A stretch of DNA of 32,289 bases, taken from positions 1 to 32,289 of the forward strand of contig JANWLR010000052.1 of NCBI GenBank assembly GCA_025450755.1. The letters are read 5' to 3'. The notes beneath the pieces are model-generated. The model was not told where the DNA came from and did not search any database. It worked only from the letters and a program-made list of their open reading frames with translations. Of the stretch, positions 8,507 through 16,429 are shown one piece after another. Position numbers and translations under genes: made by a program. The stretch's first letter is position 1, and each line of letters starts with the position of its first letter. This DNA comes from Sphingomicrobium sp. (GTDB taxonomy: Bacteria; Pseudomonadota; Alphaproteobacteria; Sphingomonadales; Sphingomonadaceae).

Positions 8507-9286
8507 TTAGTGAAGATTTACGGCTTCGCCGATGTAAAGCGACGTGAGGATTGCAAAGACGTAAGCCTGGATCGCCGCCACAAGCAGCTCGATCATGCTC
8601 ACGAACATGATGAAGGCCATGGACAACAGCCAGATGCCGATTCCGCCTGCGCTGTGGCTGTTCAGCGCCTGGACGACGAAATTGCCGAATACGTCGAGGA
8701 GGACGTGACCGGCGAACATCGCGATGAAGGGCCTGAGGCCGAGGCTGAAGGGCCTGACGAGAAAGCTTACGAGCTCGATCGGCGCAATGACGAACTTGAA
8801 GACGAGCGGCGCGTCCTTCGGCACGAACAGCGAAAAGAAGTGAAGCCCGTGCTTCCAGAAGCCGACTCCGAGCACGATCGCGAACGTGATTAGCGACATG
8901 ACGCCGGTGAAGGTGAACTGAGCGGTGATCGTGAACGGATGTGCCGGCGCGTAAATTCCGAACGGCATGTTGCCGATCAGGTTCGCGAACAGCAGGAACA
9001 CGAAGGCGGTAAACACCCACGGCAGGAACTTCTTGCCTTCAGGGCCAATGCTGACATTGACCATGTCGTCGACGAAGGAGATCAGCCCTTCGACCGCGAC
9101 CTGCCAGCGTCCCGGGATGAGCTCGCGCTTCATGCCGCCGAACATGAAGATCCAGATCGTGCCGAGCACAATCAGAGTCCACAGTGCGCTGTTGGTGAAA
9201 ACAAAGGGATTGTTGTGCCCGAACGAACCGAAAATCGGCTCGATCACGAACTGGTGCATCGGGTCGATCTTGCCGCCGGCAGCCAC
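8507..9286 (-). CDS. atpB: F0F1 ATP synthase subunit a
   Basis: A 259-aa polytopic membrane protein providing the proton half-channels. Conserved features include FPWVFTAFVFLLFANLIGN-like helix sequence (about 88-106) and the essential arginine R185 in SLGLRPFIAMFAGH. The residue after that arginine is proline, where most homologues have leucine, and the same R-P-F triplet occurs seven residues earlier (R178), encoded by an exact 12-bp direct repeat. The rest of the helix aligns well with the family and the frame is intact, so the gene is probably functional. It lies between atpI and atpE. Confidence 0.93.
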   Translation of the reverse strand: MAAGGKIDPMHQFVIEPIFGSFGHNNPFVFTNSALWTLIVLGTIWIFMFGGMKRELIPGRWQVAVEGLISFVDDMVNVSIGPEGKKFLPWVFTAFVFLLFANLIGNMPFGIYAPAHPFTITAQFTFTGVMSLITFAIVLGVGFWKHGLHFFSLFVPKDAPLVFKFVIAPIELVSFLVRPFSLGLRPFIAMFAGHVLLDVFGNFVVQALNSHSAGGIGIWLLSMAFIMFVSMIELLVAAIQAYVFAILTSLYIGEAVNLH

Positions 9287-9295
9287 TGTCTTTCC

Positions 9296-9631
9296 CTATT
9301 CCCGTTCGCCCAGAGCTTTGCTCTGAGCCTTGTTTGAAATCCGAATGACGTTCCAGATGCCGACCGCGAAACCGAGGAACAGCATCACCAACATCAGCCA
9401 AGGCTTCGTGCCGAACCAATGATCCAGCAGCCAACCGATGATGCCGCCCCCAAGAGGACAGCCGACGAGCTGGCTCAGGATCAGCTGGCCAGCCTGATAA
9501 CTGGCATCAGGCTGCCTTTTTGCGGTCCGCTTGGCTTCCGCCTGTTGCAGACGGTCGAGCCGCTGATCGAGCGATTCGAGCCGCACGTCTGGTGGAAGCT
9601 TCGGGACCTCGTCGGCATCGTCCTCAGCCAT
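9296..9631 (-). CDS. atpI: AtpZ/AtpI family F0 assembly protein
   Basis: A 111-aa protein with a charged cytoplasmic N-terminus rich in D, E and R (about 1-50) and two membrane helices, QLVGCPLGGGIIGWLLDHWF and then LMLVMLFLGFAVGIWNVI. The G-G-xxG-x-LD-xxG signature is that of AtpZ/AtpI, proposed to help c-ring assembly or Mg2+ supply. It is the first gene of the F0 operon, 9 bp upstream of atpB. The N-terminal half is longer than in many homologues. Confidence 0.88.
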   Translation of the reverse strand: MAEDDADEVPKLPPDVRLESLDQRLDRLQQAEAKRTAKRQPDASYQAGQLILSQLVGCPLGGGIIGWLLDHWFGTKPWLMLVMLFLGFAVGIWNVIRISNKAQSKALGERE

Positions 9632-9701
9632 GTCTCTCCCCTGTGCGTCGCCCCTGCTGAAACTCTCGGGGGCCAGGCAGGGACGAGGAACATGGCGGAA
9701 A

Positions 9702-9722
9702 GCGGCACCGCCAAGGCGCCGC
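9702..9722 (-). promoter_or_regulatory. 5'-leader hairpin of the atp operon
   Basis: On the minus strand GCGGCGCC and GGTGCCGC pair over 8 positions (one G-U) around a 5-nt loop, followed by CTTTCC. It lies just downstream of the predicted atp -10 element, so it would sit at the very 5' end of the transcript. Alternatively it terminates the upstream ydbH-ynbE-ydbL transcript. Confidence 0.4.
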
Positions 9723-9724
9723 CC

Positions 9725-9752
9725 CTTTATGAACGAGGTTGTGACAAGTCAA
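9725..9752 (-). promoter_or_regulatory. Predicted housekeeping promoter of the F0 operon
   Basis: Reading the minus strand, TTGACT (9747-9752) is followed after 16 bp by ATAAAG (9725-9730), a plausible -35/-10 pair about 95 bp upstream of atpI. It lies in the 137-bp gap after ydbL and separates the two same-strand operons. It is a match to consensus only. Confidence 0.5.
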
Positions 9753-9768
9753 CCGGCGCAGAGCCCGC

Positions 9769-10134
9769 TCAGCGGCAGCGATCGGGAACCGGCGGAGGCT
9801 GACCCGGCGCGCGTCGCCGCCAGGCGCCATCGGCCAGCAAATAGGCCTCGCCCACCGGTATACGCCCAAGCAGCTCGCAGCCGGTCGCGATGCCGACGAT
9901 CTCGGGCGTAACATTCCGCCGCGAAGCCAGTTCGATGTAGAGGTTCCGGCGGCGGATATTGATCGCCTGGACCTGGCGCCTCAGCTGCGGCGACGCCGCG
10001 CCAACAACGCCCATATAACCATCGTAGCGCTCACCCGCCTGGCCCGCCGCGATCGCGCTTTCCACTACCGAGGACGGCTGCGCCATAACCGGCACTGCGA
10101 GCAGCGCGACCGTGAAGACTAATGGCAATCTCAT
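9769..10134 (-). CDS. ydbL: YdbL-like periplasmic protein (DUF1318)
   Basis: A 121-aa secreted protein. The N-terminus MRLPLVFTVALLAVPVMAQ is a signal peptide with probable cleavage after VMA. The mature part has the DUF1318 pattern GERYDGYMGVV, then RR-Q-INIRRRNLYIELA-R-NVTPE-VG, then a region ending in PVGEAYLLADG. The start is the ATG overlapping the ynbE stop (10131-10134). In E. coli YdbL is a periplasmic partner that modulates the YdbH-YnbE intermembrane bridge. It is the last gene of a three-gene coupled operon. Family and context agree well. Confidence 0.87.
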   Translation of the reverse strand: MRLPLVFTVALLAVPVMAQPSSVVESAIAAGQAGERYDGYMGVVGAASPQLRRQVQAINIRRRNLYIELASRRNVTPEIVGIATGCELLGRIPVGEAYLLADGAWRRRAPGQPPPVPDRCR

Positions 10135-10349
10135 GGCTTGGTCGGAGCCGGCGGGAAGGCCTGCGGGTTCTTCTGGATCATCTGTTGCACGTCGGATTGC
10201 AGCCTGACCAGCACCTCCTGCTTGATATCGACGTTCAAGTTCACGTCGATCGGTTTGTCGGGCGCCTTGACGGTGATGCAACTCGTCAGCGGTACCGCCA
10301 CCGCGATTCCGGCCGCCAGCCGTGCGGCTCTTTTCAATGCCTTATTCAC
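10131..10349 (-). CDS. ynbE: YnbE-like outer-membrane lipoprotein
   Basis: A 72-aa lipoprotein with a basic N-terminus, a hydrophobic stretch and the lipobox LTSC (cysteine at about residue 24). The mature part contains IDVNLNVDIKQEVLVRLQ, the YnbE signature, which in E. coli continues the beta-strand groove of YdbH to reach the outer membrane. Its start overlaps the ydbH stop and its stop overlaps the ydbL start, each as ATGA, so the three proteins are translationally coupled. Confidence 0.9.
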   Translation of the reverse strand: MNKALKRAARLAAGIAVAVPLTSCITVKAPDKPIDVNLNVDIKQEVLVRLQSDVQQMIQKNPQAFPPAPTKP

Positions 10350-13300
10350 TTGCTTCCTCCGGGTGGTGGTGACTGGTTGGCCGGCGTCGTCTTTGCTGCC
10401 GGCTGGGTGTGCTGCTCTTCATTCTTGGTGGTGCTGAGCACGTCGACCTTGAGCGCGGGAGAATCGACCGGGAACGGCATCACCGGAGCGATCGCCTGCG
10501 TCGGGTCCTTGAACGCCTTGGCCATTTGGATGAGCGCCCGGAACGGCCCGTTGATGTTCACGTTCAGCCGCAGCGGAATCTGCGAGAACACCTTGTGCAC
10601 GAGTCCGGCGACGAAGCCGTGGGTCGGACCAAGCGATGGCCCCTCAATCGTCATCTTGGTCGCAAATTCGCCCGCGAGATCGCCGTTCAGTCGGACGATC
10701 ATCGATTTGTAGCGGATGTTGCTGAACAGATCGAAAGCGACCCCTGCTGCCGTGCCGGCGGGCTTGGTTCCGCTATATTTGAGTTCGCCGCCGGGCGGCC
10801 GCGAATCCAGCCTCCCGCCGACGATTCGTCCGCCATTTTCGTCGAAGATCATGGGGAGGACGCCGTCGAACGTGCCGGTGAGCTCGATTCCGGAAAAGCC
10901 GAGGCTGTCGACGAACTGCTTGGCGTCGAAGCCCTGGAGCTCGAATGTCAGCCGCTTCGCGCTCGGGCTTCCAAAGTTCAGCACCGACTCATGGAGGATC
11001 AGCCGGCCGCCCATGAACGGCCATTCGCCGCGTTCGATGCGGACAAAATCGTTGGGCAGGATTTGGTAGTGGATCACACCATTCTCGACGATAATGCCGG
11101 GGTTGATCGAAGCGACGGTCGCGACCTGGTGCGGCGCCGTCTCGAGTTTTAGCAGGTCGGTGAAATGCATCGTTGTGTTGAGGCCGGTGACCGGCCCGAA
11201 CGGCGCAGCCAGGTCCATGTTGAGCATCGAGAAGTCACCCGTAGAGCTCACCTTCCCGCCCGCGGCCCAGTCGATGCGGCCCTGCCCCTTGAGGGTGCCG
11301 TTGACCAGCGCAACCACGCCCTCGGTCAGCCGCGTCAGCTGTTCCGGCTGGAAGTTGGGCCCGAACGCCAGTCCCGGAACGTCGAGGGTCGCGTGACCTG
11401 CGCCCGTTGAGAGCTGATGCTCGAGGCTGACGTCGGTGATGAGCGCGCCGTTTGCGGGAAGAAACAGCGCACCTGATGCGCGGACATAATCGCCGGCGAT
11501 GGTGAAGTGCGTATTATCGCTTCTCACCGGATAGAAGCGCGGGTTCGGGTCCTTGTCCGAAACCGTCAGCGCACTGTTCACCGCCAGGTCCTTGTTGCGG
11601 TAGAGCCAGCTGCCTTTCGCATCGCTGATCTGCAGCGGCACCTTGCCGATCAAGGCGGTGGCGCCCGCGAAATTGCCGTGCAGGTTGCCGGCGATGCTGC
11701 CGGTGAGCCGCGCCGTGTCGAACAGTACCGGCGACGTCGCCATTCCCACCCGCATGGAAAACCGGTCGAAATCGAATTGCCGGCCAATCAGCTGCCCGCC
11801 CGCCGCCTGCAGATGCAAAGGCGAGCTGCCTAGCCGGCCATTCAGCACCGGGTTGGTGAGACGCGCGCTCCAGGCGACGGGAGTGCCGGGCCGCTTATAA
11901 ACCAGCGCAGGACCGATCGGGCACACCGGAAGCCGTGTCGGCCCGAGCTGTAACGCACTCATTTGCAGGTAATTGAAGCTGACCACCGCGCAGGCGGTGC
12001 CGACGGCGAAAGCGCCGCCGGGCCCAAGATGCCCCTCGACCGGAAGCCGAAGCGCAGTGACTCGCCCGTTCGGGAATGGTCCGTCGAGCTGAGCGACGGT
12101 ACTGACCGCGGTGGATCCGCCTGGCCCTGGCCCGAAATGAATGGGTTCCAGCGCCAGCCGCTCTCCGGCCGCACCATAAGGCCCGAAGACTGCGACGCCG
12201 CTCAGCGGACCATTTGGGCGCGCCTGGGCAAGATTGACGCGCCCATTCGGCAGGCCGCCGCCGCCCATCTTGATCGAGCTGTCGATCCTCAGCGCACCCG
12301 CCGGCCAGTAATAAGTGACTCCACTTCCGCCCAAGATGCTGGCGCGCGCTCCGGCCGGTCCGACGACGTCGGCACTGGTGATCCGCGCAGCGCCGCCGCC
12401 GGGAAAGTTCACGACCGTGATGTGTCCGCCGATATTGAAATTATGCGCGGTTCGGCTGAGCGCGCCCGCGATGCTGGTCGCAACCGGGGCGATCGGCGTG
12501 CCATTGGTCGCCTGAAGGGGGGCAACCACCCCGGCGATCATCGACGGATCGAGCGTCGAATTGTCGGCCGCGAATCCGCCCAGCATCGTGAACGTGCCGG
12601 CGCGCAGGCCGAGGCGATAAGCACCGTCGAGCTGGGTTCGGTCCGCATAGATGGTCGCCAGCCGCGACCTTTGCGCTGCCAGTTTGACTCGTCCCCGGAC
12701 ATCATTCAGCGCGCCTTTGTAGGTGAGCTCGCCGGTGAAGGCAGTGAGGCCATTGGCACCGGCCGTCAGCGTGCTGATCGCCATCCGGCCGCTGCCGTCG
12801 ACGCTGGTGAACGCTTCGTTGAAGCTCGCCTTCGCATCGAAACGCGGGCCGACCGCATAGAAATTGCTGACAGGACAATTGAAGGTGTCGAGCGTCACAG
12901 GCCCTTCGACTTGCGGGTGCCGCGCCACGACCGCGAGTGCGACATTGACGTGAAGGTCGATGGCAGCGCAGCGGCCGGGAACCAGCTTCGGGCTGACCAC
13001 GGCGGCGCGGCCCTTGAAGCCGCCGCTCAGCATCCCGCTCCCCTGGAGGGCGATTCCCACCGGCCCGAATGGAGTGGCCAGCGAGATGCTGCTGTCTGCC
13101 ACGTCGAGCACGATGTTGGGAAGAGCGAACGGCTTGTTGCTCGGCGGCGGCATCAGCTTGTCGATCTGGCCCCAGCTGACCTTGCCGTGTATCAGCCGGC
13201 CACGCAGACGCACTCCGCGCGCGACGATTCGGTACACTTCGAAATTGCCGTTCAGCCGGAATCGCATCTGGATTTGCGCAAAACGGGCGACGAGGTCCGG

Positions 13301-13570
13301 GCGATGCGGATCGCCGATGACGAGATTGCTGACCTGCTGGGTCCTGAGGCCCACGCGGTCGAGATGGTAGCTCGCGGCGACTCCGCGGCGTTGGAATTCG
13401 CCTTTCAGATAATGGGTCGCGATCGGGCGGCGCTGAATCCAGATAATCGCGACGCCGATCAGCAGAAGGAGGAGCAGCGCTATGGCGATGATCGCAGAGA
13501 TTCGCGCGAACAGCGGCGTCCGCTGCTTCACGACAATCACTTCGCCTTCGTCTCTTGGCCGCTCAGCCAT
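10346..13570 (-). CDS. ydbH: YdbH family AsmA-like intermembrane lipid transport protein
   Basis: A 1074-aa protein with one N-terminal inner-membrane anchor (about residues 22-46, AIIAIALLLLLLIGVAIIWI) and a long periplasmic region rich in alternating beta strands, as in AsmA/TamB/YdbH bridge proteins. The C-terminal third (about 740-1010, including GRLILHESVLNFGS, FDAKQFVDSLGFSGIELTGTFDGVLPMIF and GGRLDSRPPGGELKYSG) matches the YdbH-type domain. YdbH with TamB and YhdP moves phospholipid from inner to outer membrane in E. coli. It heads the ydbH-ynbE-ydbL operon with ATGA overlaps. The long open frame on the opposite strand is a codon-bias shadow. Confidence 0.9.
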   Translation of the reverse strand: MAERPRDEGEVIVVKQRTPLFARISAIIAIALLLLLLIGVAIIWIQRRPIATHYLKGEFQRRGVAASYHLDRVGLRTQQVSNLVIGDPHRPDLVARFAQIQMRFRLNGNFEVYRIVARGVRLRGRLIHGKVSWGQIDKLMPPPSNKPFALPNIVLDVADSSISLATPFGPVGIALQGSGMLSGGFKGRAAVVSPKLVPGRCAAIDLHVNVALAVVARHPQVEGPVTLDTFNCPVSNFYAVGPRFDAKASFNEAFTSVDGSGRMAISTLTAGANGLTAFTGELTYKGALNDVRGRVKLAAQRSRLATIYADRTQLDGAYRLGLRAGTFTMLGGFAADNSTLDPSMIAGVVAPLQATNGTPIAPVATSIAGALSRTAHNFNIGGHITVVNFPGGGAARITSADVVGPAGARASILGGSGVTYYWPAGALRIDSSIKMGGGGLPNGRVNLAQARPNGPLSGVAVFGPYGAAGERLALEPIHFGPGPGGSTAVSTVAQLDGPFPNGRVTALRLPVEGHLGPGGAFAVGTACAVVSFNYLQMSALQLGPTRLPVCPIGPALVYKRPGTPVAWSARLTNPVLNGRLGSSPLHLQAAGGQLIGRQFDFDRFSMRVGMATSPVLFDTARLTGSIAGNLHGNFAGATALIGKVPLQISDAKGSWLYRNKDLAVNSALTVSDKDPNPRFYPVRSDNTHFTIAGDYVRASGALFLPANGALITDVSLEHQLSTGAGHATLDVPGLAFGPNFQPEQLTRLTEGVVALVNGTLKGQGRIDWAAGGKVSSTGDFSMLNMDLAAPFGPVTGLNTTMHFTDLLKLETAPHQVATVASINPGIIVENGVIHYQILPNDFVRIERGEWPFMGGRLILHESVLNFGSPSAKRLTFELQGFDAKQFVDSLGFSGIELTGTFDGVLPMIFDENGGRIVGGRLDSRPPGGELKYSGTKPAGTAAGVAFDLFSNIRYKSMIVRLNGDLAGEFATKMTIEGPSLGPTHGFVAGLVHKVFSQIPLRLNVNINGPFRALIQMAKAFKDPTQAIAPVMPFPVDSPALKVDVLSTTKNEEQHTQPAAKTTPANQSPPPGGSK

Positions 13571-13721
13571 CTGGCAATGAACCCTCGCCCGCGATCACCG
13601 TTCCAGAGGCGGCATGACCTCAAGCCAAACGGCGGCTTTCTGTGGTCAAACGACACTGCTCGGGTGGCGGCGTAAAGGAGCGGCACTGCACGGGCGCGTC
13701 TCAACTCCCCCAGCCCACGAC

Positions 13722-13955
13722 TTGAGCGACCATCGCGCGCGCCTCAGGCAGCGGCTGTTTGACGGCGGCGAGAAGGCTTGGCTCGATCATGAGCTGGTCG
13801 AATATCTGCTCGCGCTTTTCGATCCCGCGCAGCGACACCACGGCGCAGGCGAAGGAGCTAATCGCAGCATTCGGCAACATTGGAACCGCTGCTTTGGGAC
13901 AGCGCCGGTTGCCTAAGCGCTTCGGTGATCGGGGCTGAAGATCGCGCGATGGCGG
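13722..13955 (+). pseudogene. radC: radC remnant (frameshifted and truncated)
   Basis: In one frame 13722-13820 encodes LSDHRARLRQRLFDGG followed by AWLDHELVEYLLAL, a clear match to the N-terminal region of RadC (UPF0758). At about 13815-13822 the reading frame shifts by one base (probable extra base at CTTTTCG), after which IPRSDTTAQAKELIAAFGNIG continues the RadC pattern to about 13884. Similarity fades toward LPKRFGDRG, and a further frame change gives LKIAR at 13935-13949. The C-terminal MPN/JAB domain with its HNHPSG motif is absent. No valid start is evident. The flanks (13571-13721 and 13956-14096) hold no recognisable gene apart from the presumed ydbH and purB promoters. Confidence 0.75.
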
Positions 13956-14059
13956 ACCATCGGACGATGACTTGGTGCACATGTTCGCGGAAAATGAACA
14001 ATTTGCCGCTCCGTCAATAACAGCGCTCATTCTCCCAAAGTGGCCGCTACCGGCCTGAT

Positions 14060-14088
14060 TTGATGCGCCGCAGTACCTCTGCTAGCCG
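14060..14088 (+). promoter_or_regulatory. Predicted purB promoter (possibly giving a leaderless mRNA)
   Basis: TTGATG (14060-14065), a 17-bp spacer and TAGCCG (14083-14088) would place transcription start at about 14095, almost on the purB ATG at 14097. No Shine-Dalgarno sequence is visible before that ATG. The -10 match is poor, so this is tentative. Confidence 0.35.
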
Positions 14089-14096
14089 CCTGCCGC

Positions 14097-15422
14097 ATGG
14101 TTCCCCGCTATTCGCGTCCAGAGATGACGGCTATCTGGTCGGCCGAAAACCGCTATCGCATCTGGTGGCAGATCGAGGTCTTCGCCGCCGAGGCGATGGG
14201 CAGGATCGGGATGATCCCGGCCGAGGACGCGGCGACGATCCGCGCCGCCTACGACTGCGATGCGCTCGGCGAAATCGACATCGAGGCGATCGACCGGATC
14301 GAGGCGGTCACCAAGCATGACGTGATCGCCTTCCTGACCTGGGCGGGCGAGAAGCTGGGGCCCGAGCGCCGCTGGCTCCACCAGGGCATGACCAGCTCCG
14401 ACGTGCTCGACACGACGCTTGCGGTGCAGCTGACGCAGGCGGCGGACCTGTTGATCGCGGGCATCGACGCGCTGCTTGCGGTGCTGAAGCGTCGTGCGCT
14501 GGAGCACAAGCTCACGCCGACGATCGGCCGAAGCCACGGTATTCATGCTGAGCCGGTCACATTCGGCCTCAAGCTCGCGCAGGCCTATGCAGAGTTCTCG
14601 CGCAACCGCGAGCGCCTGGTTTCGGCCCGCGACGGCGTCGCGACTTGCGCCATTTCCGGCGCGGTCGGCACCTTCGCCAATGTCGACCCGCGCGTAGAGG
14701 CGCATATCGCCGCGGCGCTGGGGCTCAGCGTCGAGCCGGTTTCGACCCAGATCATCCCCCGCGACCGGCACGCCATGTTCTTCGCGACGCTCGGCGTCGT
14801 CGCCTCGTCTATCGAGCGGATGGCGACCGAGATCCGCCACCTCCAGCGCACCGAGGTGCTTGAGGCCGAGGAATATTTCTCGCCCGGTCAAAAGGGCAGC
14901 TCGGCCATGCCGCACAAGCGCAATCCGGTGCTGAGCGAGAATTTGACCGGCCTCGCGCGAATGGTGCGCGGCTACGTGACGCCTGCACTGGAGAATGTGG
15001 CGCTGTGGCATGAGCGGGACATCTCCCACTCTTCGGTCGAGCGGTTCGTCGGTCCGGACTCGACGATCACGCACGACTTCGCGCTCGCGCGTCTCACCAG
15101 CGTCGTCGACAAGCTCGTCGTCTACTCGGAGCGGATGCAGAAGAATCTCGACCGCATGGGCGGCCTCGTCCACTCGCAGCGAGTGATGCTGGCGCTAACG
15201 CAGGCAGGCCTCAGCCGTGAGGAAGCCTATATGATCGTCCAGCGAAACGCGATGAAGGTTTGGGAATCCGACGGCCAGCTGTCGCTTCTCGACCTGCTGA
15301 GCGCCGATCCCGAAGTGTCGCAGCGCCTTTCGGGCGACCAGCTTAACGACCTGTTCGACCTCGGCTACCATTTGAAGCACGTCGACACGATTTTCGACCG
15401 GGTGTTCGGCAACGCCGACTAA
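14097..15422 (+). CDS. purB: Adenylosuccinate lyase
   Basis: A 441-aa member of the fumarase/aspartase superfamily. It carries the three conserved blocks: QGMTSSDVLDT (about 98-108), TIGRSHGIHAEPVTFG (about 142-157, with the catalytic histidine) and the signature GSSAMPHKRNPV (about 264-275, with the mobile-loop serine). PurB removes fumarate from SAICAR and from adenylosuccinate in purine synthesis. Length and start MVPRYSRPEMTAIWS are standard. The gene lacks an obvious ribosome binding site. It stands alone on the plus strand after the radC remnant. Confidence 0.96.
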   Translation: MVPRYSRPEMTAIWSAENRYRIWWQIEVFAAEAMGRIGMIPAEDAATIRAAYDCDALGEIDIEAIDRIEAVTKHDVIAFLTWAGEKLGPERRWLHQGMTSSDVLDTTLAVQLTQAADLLIAGIDALLAVLKRRALEHKLTPTIGRSHGIHAEPVTFGLKLAQAYAEFSRNRERLVSARDGVATCAISGAVGTFANVDPRVEAHIAAALGLSVEPVSTQIIPRDRHAMFFATLGVVASSIERMATEIRHLQRTEVLEAEEYFSPGQKGSSAMPHKRNPVLSENLTGLARMVRGYVTPALENVALWHERDISHSSVERFVGPDSTITHDFALARLTSVVDKLVVYSERMQKNLDRMGGLVHSQRVMLALTQAGLSREEAYMIVQRNAMKVWESDGQLSLLDLLSADPEVSQRLSGDQLNDLFDLGYHLKHVDTIFDRVFGNAD

Positions 15423-15501
15423 TCGTTTTGCAGAGCACAATTTCCTAGTGCACTGCGCAAAAGAGCGGCTATTCTGCTTTTCGAACCGGAGCCGGGGGGC
15501 G

Positions 15502-16359
15502 ATGGAAACGATCGAGGAAGTCCAGAGCAAGACTGTCGAACCGCCCAGCGACCGGGGCGTACGCATCCAACCGGGCAGTTACCTGCTCGAGCTATCGCTC
15601 GACTGGATCGTGCTTCGGTCGTCGGAGAACATCCATCACCTGCTCCGCGAATCACACGTCACTTTGATTGACGAGCCGCTTGGTCGCTTCGTTCATTCAC
15701 AGGCGCTGCACGATTTGCGCAATCTGTTTTCGAAGCTCAGCGGGACGACGGGGATCGGCAGGGCCTATGCAGTCCGGCTCACCGACGACCACGATCTCGT
15801 CGACATTGCGTTCCAGCTGAGCGAGGGCCGCGTGCTTCTCGAAGCCGTTCCCTCCACGGGATGCTTCGGCGAGTGTTTTGGCAGCGTTGGCGGCCTCGTC
15901 GCCGGCATGGCAAACAGCCGCGGCCAGGCGCTGCTGGACGGCGGCGCGCGCCGAATGCGTGCGCTCACTGGATACGACCGGGTTACCCTGACGATCGGCG
16001 ATCGCACTGCCGAGAGCAGCCGGGGCGCGTTTGCCGTTCCGGCAGATCCTGCGGACCTACCAAGCATTATCGCCGATACCCAGGCCCAGGGCATCGCCTT
16101 GTTTCCGCGCGATTGGGACGAAACTTCCGCCGATGCCGCGCTGATGCGCGCGCCTGATGACGAAGACCGGCGCAAACTCGAGCAACAGGGCATTCGCGCC
16201 ATGCTCCGCATCCCGTTCCTTGCCGATGGGACAAACTGCGAATTTTGCTGTGAGAGCCGATCGCCGCGCGAGGCAAATTTCGAGCTCCACGCCGCTGCCG
16301 AACTGTTCGCGCAATTGTTCGCGATGCGCCTCGAGATCGACCAGCTCAAAAACCGATAG
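15502..16359 (+). CDS. Phytochrome-like PAS2-GAF protein lacking PHY and kinase domains
   Basis: A 285-aa protein resembling the N-terminal half of bacteriophytochromes. Residues about 20-110 fit a PAS2 domain (RIQPGSYLLELS, then SSENIHHLL), and about 125-280 fit the phytochrome GAF domain (RRMRALTGYDRV, LEQQGIRAMLRIPFLADG, AAELFAQLFAM). Key chromophore features are degenerate: IQPHG is IQPGS, the PASDIP motif is PADPADLPS, the histidine expected before the 'L--MG-RASL' segment is absent, and no N-terminal cysteine is present with the ATG start at 15502. A GTG at 15448 in the same frame would add 18 residues with two cysteines, but ATG has the G-rich element upstream. There is no histidine kinase or GGDEF output. 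A bilin-free sensor or partner protein is the simplest reading. Confidence 0.65.
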   Translation: METIEEVQSKTVEPPSDRGVRIQPGSYLLELSLDWIVLRSSENIHHLLRESHVTLIDEPLGRFVHSQALHDLRNLFSKLSGTTGIGRAYAVRLTDDHDLVDIAFQLSEGRVLLEAVPSTGCFGECFGSVGGLVAGMANSRGQALLDGGARRMRALTGYDRVTLTIGDRTAESSRGAFAVPADPADLPSIIADTQAQGIALFPRDWDETSADAALMRAPDDEDRRKLEQQGIRAMLRIPFLADGTNCEFCCESRSPREANFELHAAAELFAQLFAMRLEIDQLKNR

Positions 16360-16394
16360 AAAACAAGACAGGCGTCCGCCCAACGTCAAAAGTG

Positions 16395-16423
16395 TTGACT
16401 GTTTGGTAAGTCAAGACTAACAG
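16395..16423 (+). promoter_or_regulatory. Promoter with overlapping inverted repeat before the ArsR-type gene
   Basis: TTGACT (16395-16400), a 17-bp spacer and TAACAG (16418-16423) form a -35/-10 pair. The -35 is also the left arm of an inverted repeat TTGACT-N8-AGTCAA (right arm 16409-16414), so a dimeric repressor bound there would block the promoter; ArsR-type autoregulation is the obvious guess. Transcription would start at about 16430, on the GTG codon itself. Confidence 0.5.
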
Positions 16424-16429
16424 TAAGCT

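Noticed and set aside
11963-13675. A 570-codon open frame opposite ydbH
   Set aside because: Antisense shadow caused by GC-rich third positions; the ydbH frame has the membrane anchor, domain pattern and operon coupling.
13701-14030. A 109-codon minus-strand open frame across the radC remnant
   Set aside because: No family resemblance, while the plus strand shows clear if broken RadC similarity.
14082-15173. A 363-codon minus-strand open frame opposite purB
   Set aside because: Shadow of purB with arginine/histidine/aspartate-rich composition and no recognisable motif.
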